Origin: an uncultured Eubacteriales bacterium
GTDB lineage: Bacteria > Bacillota > Clostridia > Oscillospirales > Oscillospiraceae
Reading direction: 5' to 3'
NCBI GenBank assembly: GCA_900555665.1
Contig: USLX01000033.1
Coordinates: forward strand, 1-19,271
Length of the DNA stretch: 19,271 nucleotides
Part shown: piece by piece, positions 14,501 to 19,271 of the stretch
Position numbering within the stretch: the first letter of the stretch is position 1
How the letters are laid out: each line of letters begins with the position of its first letter
Notes under the pieces: generated by a model
Told to the model about the DNA's origin: nothing
Databases searched by the model: none
Seen by the model: the letters and a program-made list of their open reading frames with translations, nothing else
Position numbers and translations under genes: made by a program

Positions 14501-16476
14501 CCCATCTCGCCTCCGTTTTGCAGCGTAAAGAGGAAAACCGGGTTCTGCGCCTGCATCAGATGATAGGGCCCCGCCGGTTTTGCCCGGGACACCTGCACCT
14601 GGACACACTCCGCCGTTGAAAACTCCGCCATGCAGGCCGTGAGCGCCGCAGCAGACTCCAGCGTGACGGCTGCAGCGACGATACGCACCTGCGGATTTTT
14701 TTCCAGCGCGGTTTGCAAAATGGCGTGCAGATTTCCCGCCGTACCGCCCAGGAAGACATGCGTCGGGGCAGGAAGGCCGGCGCAGGCCTCCGGGGCCGTG
14801 CCGCAGATGACCTCCAAATTTTCAAGGCCGAAGGACGCCCGGTTCGCGGCAATCAAGGCCAGGGCCGTCTCGTTTCGCTCGATGGCATAAACGCGGCCCT
14901 TCGGTGCCTGCAGCGCCATCTCCACGGAGACAGAGCCCGTGCCCGCGCCGACATCCCAGCAGACGGCGTTCTCGGGGAGGGCAAGCTTGGACAGGCAGAC
15001 GGCGCGCACCTCGCTTTTCGTCATGGGAACGACGTGCCCCGGCTCCTGCGCGCGCAGGAAAAGCTCGTCCGGGAGCCCCGGCGTCACGGCGGAAGGGGCC
15101 GGATTTTCCAGAAGCGCAACGCTGAGGGGCGCGAAGGTATGGCCGCAGAGCTCCGCAGCCGTCCCGCAGGTGACGGCCTCGTCCGGATAGCTCAAACGCT
15201 CGCCCACGCTGACGCGCACATCGCCAAGCCCCGCATCCCGCAGCCGGCGGCAGAGCGCGGCCATGCCATCTTCTCCGCCAACCAGGGCAAATACACGCGC
15301 ATGGCGGCGGACGTCGGATACAATGTCGTGCGTGCGGCCATGGAGGCTGACGGGCACGACGTCCTCATAGCTGACGCCGAGGCGCGCGCAGAGGACGCTC
15401 AGCGAGCTGAGCCCCGGAAGCACACGCACCCGGCAATCCGCAAGGCGGGGCAGGAGCTTTTTCGTGCCGCTGAAAAAGCCGGTGTCGCCGGACATGATGA
15501 CGGCGAAACGCGCGCATGCGGGGTGCGCCGCGATGGCGTCGGCAATGGCTTCCGGCGCGATGGCCTCCATGCAGAGGCGGCCGGGAGCGGCGACGGCGGA
15601 GAGCATGCGCTTTGCGCCGATGAGGCAGTCCGCAGTCCGGATGGCCTCACGAACTTCGCCCGTCTGCGCGCACTCCGCGCCGGGGCCGAGCCCCACGATG
15701 CTGACCGCCGGCCGGCGCCGGAAGGAAAACCGCGCGCAGAGCGCGGAAACCGTCTCCTCCAGGCTGCGCCCGTCCGTTTCCGCCGGGCGACCGATGACGA
15801 GCAGCCGCGCACCGGTCTGCGCAGCGGCCGCAGCCTTTTCTGCAAAGCCCCCCGCCGCGCCGCCGTCTTTTGTGACAAGCCAGCGCGCGCCGGTGCTCCG
15901 CAGCAGGGCGGCGTTGAGTTCTTCCGAGAAGGGCCCCTGCATGGCCAGAATATGCGCGGGCGGAAGACCGGCTGCGCGGCAGGCCTCCAGCGAGGCCGGA
16001 AGCGGCAGAACTCTGGCCCAGCAGCGCTCCGCAAAGCCCGGCAGGGCCGCATAGTGCGCCAGCTCCTTGCTTCCGGTTGTGAGCAGAATATTCCCCTCTG
16101 TTTTGCACAAAAGCTCAACTGCTTTTTCGGTATTTTCCACAAAGACCGCGTCCTCCGGGGCGGCGGACGCCCCGCGAAGGAGCCGCCAGGTCTCCGTTCC
16201 GGTCTCCAGGCAGGCCTTGCGGATGCTGGCGCTGATGGAGGCCGCATAGGGGTGCGTCGCGTCGATGACCAGGTCAAACCGCTCCTGCCGGAGCAGGCCG
16301 GCGATCTCGCCGACCGGAAGACGGCGGGCAGAGACGGTCAGGCGGTCCGACTCCGGCAGAAGCGCCTGGCCGTAGTCCGTGGCCACGCAGGCGGTGATCC
16401 GGCAGGGCTGCGTATTCAAGAATTCCACCAGTTCGCGGCCCTCTGTTGTGCCGCCGAAGACGCAGATTTTATACAT
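14497..16476 (-). CDS. CbiJ-CbiE-CbiT fusion: cobalt-precorrin-6A reductase plus precorrin-6Y-type methyltransferase/decarboxylase
   Basis: 659 residues carrying three enzymes in one chain. Residues 1-256 are CbiJ (CobK type), the NAD(P)H-dependent reductase of cobalt-precorrin-6A, with VFGGTTEGREL at the start, IDATHPYA (71-78), LLTTGSKEL and VTKDGG. Residues about 257-463 are CbiE, the C5-methyltransferase, with IVGLGPG, VIMSGDTGFFSGTKKL and LPGLSSLS. Residues about 465-659 are CbiT, the C15-methyltransferase/C12 decarboxylase, with the SAM motif DVGAGTGSVSVEM (508-520). CbiE-CbiT fusions (CobL) are common; joining CbiJ as well is less so. The ATG at 16476 follows AGAGG at 9 bases and overlaps cbiH by 8 bases. 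An in-frame start at 16509 precedes the conserved N-terminus and is rejected. The active-site motifs look intact. Confidence 0.95.
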   Translation of the reverse strand: MYKICVFGGTTEGRELVEFLNTQPCRITACVATDYGQALLPESDRLTVSARRLPVGEIAGLLRQERFDLVIDATHPYAASISASIRKACLETGTETWRLLRGASAAPEDAVFVENTEKAVELLCKTEGNILLTTGSKELAHYAALPGFAERCWARVLPLPASLEACRAAGLPPAHILAMQGPFSEELNAALLRSTGARWLVTKDGGAAGGFAEKAAAAAQTGARLLVIGRPAETDGRSLEETVSALCARFSFRRRPAVSIVGLGPGAECAQTGEVREAIRTADCLIGAKRMLSAVAAPGRLCMEAIAPEAIADAIAAHPACARFAVIMSGDTGFFSGTKKLLPRLADCRVRVLPGLSSLSVLCARLGVSYEDVVPVSLHGRTHDIVSDVRRHARVFALVGGEDGMAALCRRLRDAGLGDVRVSVGERLSYPDEAVTCGTAAELCGHTFAPLSVALLENPAPSAVTPGLPDELFLRAQEPGHVVPMTKSEVRAVCLSKLALPENAVCWDVGAGTGSVSVEMALQAPKGRVYAIERNETALALIAANRASFGLENLEVICGTAPEACAGLPAPTHVFLGGTAGNLHAILQTALEKNPQVRIVAAAVTLESAAALTACMAEFSTAECVQVQVSRAKPAGPYHLMQAQNPVFLFTLQNGGEMG

Positions 16477-17200
16477 TTCGATATCCTCTCGGCGTGATAA
16501 GCCGGCCATTTATCACTTTTGTGGAAGAATTTCCAACAAATACGGTGCAGAACATGTCCACCTCAGCCTCGCGCAGCGCGCCGAGCGTCAGGATGCGGCT
16601 GCTCTGCCCCTCGCGGCCGATGTTGCGGACAATGCCGCAGAGGCGCTCCTCCGGCAGGACGCGCAGCAAAATGTCGCACGCGCGCTTTAAGTGGTCGGGG
16701 CGGCCGTGGCTCGCGGGGTTGTAGATTGCGAGGGCGAAGTCGCCCTCCGCCGCGCAGCGCAGCCGCTTTTCGATGGTCTCCCACGGAGTCAGGCGGTCGG
16801 AGAGGCTGATGACCGCAAAATCGTGCGTCAGCGGCGCGCCGAGCACCGCGCCGCCGCTGCACGCGGCGGTCAGCCCGGGGACGACCTCGACCTCCGGCTC
16901 GCTGTTCTCGCCGCGCAGCTCATAGACCAGCGCGGCCATGCCGTAGATCCCGCTGTCGCCGGAGCAGACGAGGGCCACGGTTTTCCCGTCCCTCGCAAGC
17001 TCGAGCGCCATCTGGCAGCGCCTGGCCTCCTGCGTCATCGGCGTGGAGACCAGCTCTTTGCCGGGATAGCGATTCTTGACCAGGTCGACATAGACCGGAT
17101 AGCCCACAATCACATCGCATTCCGCCAGCGCGCGGTCTGCGCGGACGGTCATATTCTCATAGTTTCCGGGGCCGATGCCCACAACGAATACCTTAGCCAA
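16469..17200 (-). CDS. cbiH: Cobalt-precorrin-3B C17-methyltransferase CbiH
   Basis: 243 residues from a TTG start. CbiH methylates C17 with ring contraction in the anaerobic pathway, using SAM. Motifs are FVVGIGPGNYENMT at the N-terminus, DVIVGYPVYVDLV, VCSGDSGIYGMAALVYEL, VVPGLTAACSGGAVLGAPL, IYNPASHGRPDHL and IVRNIGREGQ. TTG at 17200 is preferred because GGGAGG sits about 6 bases upstream and the protein then begins LAKVFVVG like its family; a TTG at 17233 has no Shine-Dalgarno. The start overlaps the end of cbiG by 8 bases, and its own end overlaps the fusion gene by 8 bases. Confidence 0.95.
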   Translation of the reverse strand: MAKVFVVGIGPGNYENMTVRADRALAECDVIVGYPVYVDLVKNRYPGKELVSTPMTQEARRCQMALELARDGKTVALVCSGDSGIYGMAALVYELRGENSEPEVEVVPGLTAACSGGAVLGAPLTHDFAVISLSDRLTPWETIEKRLRCAAEGDFALAIYNPASHGRPDHLKRACDILLRVLPEERLCGIVRNIGREGQSSRILTLGALREAEVDMFCTVFVGNSSTKVINGRLITPRGYRNV

Positions 17201-18203
17201 AGTCTGCCTCCCAATGTTCCGCCGCGACGGCAACCGTAACGCCGTCGCAGGCTGTTTTTTTCACGAGCAGCCGCTCTGCATCCAAAAATGCGGCGCGCTC
17301 GCAGACATTCTCCACGCCGGTGACGGCGCGGACGAAGTCGGAGCCTGTAAACTCGCCGGGGACGGCTTGCAGCTGCGATGCGGAATAAAAATGCGCGGGC
17401 CAGCCATGTGCTGCGCAGGCGGCAAGCAGGCCGGGCTCGTGTTCTTTCAGATCGATCGAGAAAACACCCAGGATCGCAGCAGGATCCAACCGGTTTTCCG
17501 CGAACACCTTGCCGATTGCTTCCTCCACTGCCTCCCGGGAAATCCCCCTGCGGCACCCGATGCCGACACGCAGCACACGCGGCACAAGGCGCAGCGTGCG
17601 CGCGAACGGTGCTGAAAACCGATATCCAACATAGATGCCAAGCGCACCGGACCCGCCCAAAACAAGGCCGTCCGGCAGGGGTTCGCCAATCGGAAAATCG
17701 CTGCAAAACGGCACGGAATGCTCCAAAATCTCTGCTGAAACCGCCTTGGCCAGCCCCATGTCAGAGATCGCGCAGCCGCGCTCCGTCGCCCAGGTGTCGA
17801 CTGAAAACTTTCCATTCACGTCCGTCGCCGTGGTGACGACGGCTGTCGCGCCAAGTGCCGCGGCAAGCCTGCGCGCGAGCGCATTGGCCCCACCGATGTG
17901 GCCGGAGAGGAGCGGAATGACGAAATTGGCCCGCTCGTCGAGGCAGAGCACCGCCGGATCTGTCCGCTTGTCGCGGACATAGGGTGCGATCTCCCGCACG
18001 GCAATCCCGGCCGCGCCGACGAAAATCAGCGCGGCCATTTCCGAAAACGCCGCGCCATAGACCGTTTTTTCCAGCGGCAAAAACCTAGCCTCCTCCAGCC
18101 GCGGCACGGCATAGCATTTCGCGTGCGCCTCCGGCAGCGCGGCCAGCACCCGCCTGGCCGTCCCGCAGCCGGTGTGGCTGTAGGCGAAGATCGCAAGGTT
18201 CAT
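17193..18203 (-). CDS. cbiG: Cobalt-precorrin-5A hydrolase CbiG
   Basis: 336 residues. CbiG opens the delta-lactone ring of cobalt-precorrin-5A and releases acetaldehyde, a step unique to the anaerobic pathway. The N-terminal domain starts MNLAIFAYSHTGC and leads into LIFVGAAGIAVREIAPYV. The core motif LLSGHIGGANALARRLA follows at about 98-114, then VVTTATDVNGKFSVD. The C-terminal domain begins near residue 207 with LRVGIGCRRGIS. All three sections of a full-length CbiG are present. The ATG overlaps the cbiF TGA (ATGA), with GAGG a few bases upstream. Its presence identifies the cobalt-early, oxygen-independent route. Confidence 0.96.
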   Translation of the reverse strand: MNLAIFAYSHTGCGTARRVLAALPEAHAKCYAVPRLEEARFLPLEKTVYGAAFSEMAALIFVGAAGIAVREIAPYVRDKRTDPAVLCLDERANFVIPLLSGHIGGANALARRLAAALGATAVVTTATDVNGKFSVDTWATERGCAISDMGLAKAVSAEILEHSVPFCSDFPIGEPLPDGLVLGGSGALGIYVGYRFSAPFARTLRLVPRVLRVGIGCRRGISREAVEEAIGKVFAENRLDPAAILGVFSIDLKEHEPGLLAACAAHGWPAHFYSASQLQAVPGEFTGSDFVRAVTGVENVCERAAFLDAERLLVKKTACDGVTVAVAAEHWEADFG

Positions 18204-18955
18204 CGCGTCGCCTCGCGGAATTCTGTCGTGAAGGAGGGATCGTAGAGCAGTGAGCGGAGATAGTCATCCCCGAGGCAGCCGCCGACCACGATCAGCGACG
18301 TCTTGGTCAGGCCGTTGGCCGTGACGGTGTCGTGCAGGGTGCCGACGGTGCAGCGGAAGATCCGCTCCTCCGGCCATGTTGCCTTATAGACGACGGCAGC
18401 CGGCGTCTCGGCCTCATAGCCGCCCGCGAGCAGGTCGGATTGAAGCTGCTTCGTCAGCGAGGTGCTGAGAAAAAGCACCATGGTGGCGTGGTGGGCTGCG
18501 AGGGCACGGATGGACTCGCGCTCCGGCACGGGTGTGCGTCCGGCGGCGCGGGTGATGATGACCGTCTGGCTGACGTTCGGGAGCGTATACTCCGCCCGGA
18601 GCGCCGCGGCAGCCCCGCAGAAGGCGCTGACGCCGGGGCAGACATCGTAGTCGATGCCCAGCTTCTCCAGCTCGTCAAACTGTTCACGCACAGCGCCGTA
18701 GATGCTCGAATCGCCGGTATGGAGGCGGACGGTGGTCTTGCCCTCGGACTCTGCCTTGCGGATGACGGCGATGACCGCCTCCAGCGTCATTTTCGCGCTG
18801 TCGTGGATCTCACAGCCCGGCTTCGTGCCGTCCAGCAGGGCCGGATTGACGAGCGAACCGGCGTAGATCACGACGTCCGCCTCTCCGAGCAGCCGCGCGC
18901 CGCGCACGGTGATGAGATCGACCGCGCCGCTTCCGGCGCCGACAAAATGTACCAT
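18200..18955 (-). CDS. cbiF: Cobalt-precorrin-4 C11-methyltransferase CbiF
   Basis: 251 residues, usual size for CbiF/CobM. It methylates C11 of cobalt-precorrin-4 using SAM. Motifs are VHFVGAGSGAVDLITVRGARLL at the N-terminus, VVIYAGSLVNPALL, RLHTGDSSIYGAVREQ, DVCPGVSAFCGAAAALRAEYTLP, then VIITRAAGRTPVPERE. The ATG at 18955 follows GGAGG by 8 bases and lies 2 bases after the cbiD stop. In-frame upstream codons to 19270 antisense the logic of cbiD and are not coding. The stop overlaps the cbiG start. Substrate assignment is by family and by context with cbiG and cbiH. Confidence 0.96.
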   Translation of the reverse strand: MVHFVGAGSGAVDLITVRGARLLGEADVVIYAGSLVNPALLDGTKPGCEIHDSAKMTLEAVIAVIRKAESEGKTTVRLHTGDSSIYGAVREQFDELEKLGIDYDVCPGVSAFCGAAAALRAEYTLPNVSQTVIITRAAGRTPVPERESIRALAAHHATMVLFLSTSLTKQLQSDLLAGGYEAETPAAVVYKATWPEERIFRCTVGTLHDTVTANGLTKTSLIVVGGCLGDDYLRSLLYDPSFTTEFREATR

Positions 18956-18957
18956 GA

Positions 18958-19271
18958 TTATCCCTCCATGATGGTCTCGAGCAGCTCCTGCGCGCGGCTG
19001 GTCCGGCACAGGAGGCCATATTCCTTTGAAAATACAATTGCGCCGACGGCCATCTCGCCGCACTTGTGCGCGAGATGGAACTCGATGCGCCCCGCGAGGC
19101 GGGCAAGCACCGCGTCGTACAGCTTCTCTTCCTTTAAAATCCGGAGCGCATCGTCGCATGTGGCACACTCCAGCACCTCTTCCACGCGCACGGACGGAAG
19201 GCCGAGCGCCGCGGCGTGCGCCGCGATGAGCTCCATGCGGCAGTCGCCGCACTTCGAGTGTGTGTTCCACA
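18958..19271 (-). CDS. cbiD: Cobalt-precorrin-5B C1-methyltransferase CbiD, C-terminal part (5' end outside window)
   Basis: Only the last 104 residues are present; the frame is open to the window edge. The CbiD signature NTHSKCGDCRMELIAAHAA is visible at once, followed by DDALRILKE, a helical stretch and VGAIVFSKEYGLL, as in the C-terminal domain of CbiD. The family is about 360-380 residues, so roughly 70% lies beyond the right edge. An internal ATG at 19236 would remove the NTHS motif and is not the start. CbiD methylates C1 after CbiG has opened the lactone, which fits its position with cbiF and cbiG. The fragment holds six cysteines, including CGDC and CATC pairs. Confidence 0.85.
   Translation of the reverse strand, partial: WNTHSKCGDCRMELIAAHAAALGLPSVRVEEVLECATCDDALRILKEEKLYDAVLARLAGRIEFHLAHKCGEMAVGAIVFSKEYGLLCRTSRAQELLETIMEG

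Noticed and set aside
14713..16497. A 594-codon plus-strand frame opposite the CbiJ-CbiE-CbiT fusion
   Set aside because: The minus strand encodes three intact enzyme domains here; the antisense frame has no family motif or ribosome site.

Overview
The window reads as chromosomal DNA of a fairly GC-rich Bacillota, most likely a gut-type Clostridia (Oscillospiraceae-like). The basis is three Gram-positive hallmarks: S-layer-homology (SLH) surface proteins, an LTA-synthase-type enzyme and the anaerobic (cbi) cobalamin pathway. Promoters and Shine-Dalgarno sites are also of the strong Bacillota type. This placement is inference from gene content, not from a marker gene.

Left part (1-4770): a P-type cation ATPase, cut by the window edge, is transcribed leftwards from a good sigma-A-type promoter through what I read as a yybP-ykoY (Mn2+) riboswitch. 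This suggests the pump exports Mn2+ and/or Ca2+. Divergent from it, with its own promoter, is an 877-residue membrane enzyme of the LTA synthase/phosphoglycerol transferase family. Unusually, it carries three SLH-like repeats at its C-terminus. A strong terminator closes this block.

Middle (4800-11015): a 5'-truncated D-lactate dehydrogenase remnant converges on a 1300-residue secreted beta-helix/InlB-repeat/SLH surface protein, and the two share a bidirectional terminator. The surface protein gene is translationally coupled (ATGA) to an upstream TetR-family regulator that has a near-consensus promoter followed by tandem 12-bp repeats, a likely autoregulatory operator. Divergent from the regulator is a single-domain EamA transporter gene with its own terminator. 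Beyond it lie a frameshifted gene remnant, a nested palindrome and the terminator of the next operon.

Right part (11016-19271): a compact leftward cobalamin operon in the order cbiD (3' part only), cbiF, cbiG, cbiH, a cbiJ-cbiE-cbiT triple fusion, cbiB, cobD (threonine-phosphate decarboxylase type) and cbiP. Neighbouring genes overlap by 4-10 bases or sit 2-9 bases apart, so they are probably one transcript. Together they cover cobalt-precorrin-4 to -8 chemistry, cobyric acid amidation, and the making and attachment of the aminopropanol arm. cbiC, cbiA, cbiL, the chelatase and nucleotide-loop genes are not in the window. The operon promoter, and any cobalamin riboswitch, must lie to the right of it.

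The most distinctive items are the LTA-synthase-like enzyme with SLH repeats, the Mn2+ riboswitch with a four-strand alternative-pairing platform, the TetR/SLH coupled pair, and the CbiJ-CbiE-CbiT fusion. I found no CRISPR array, insertion sequence, tRNA or rRNA.
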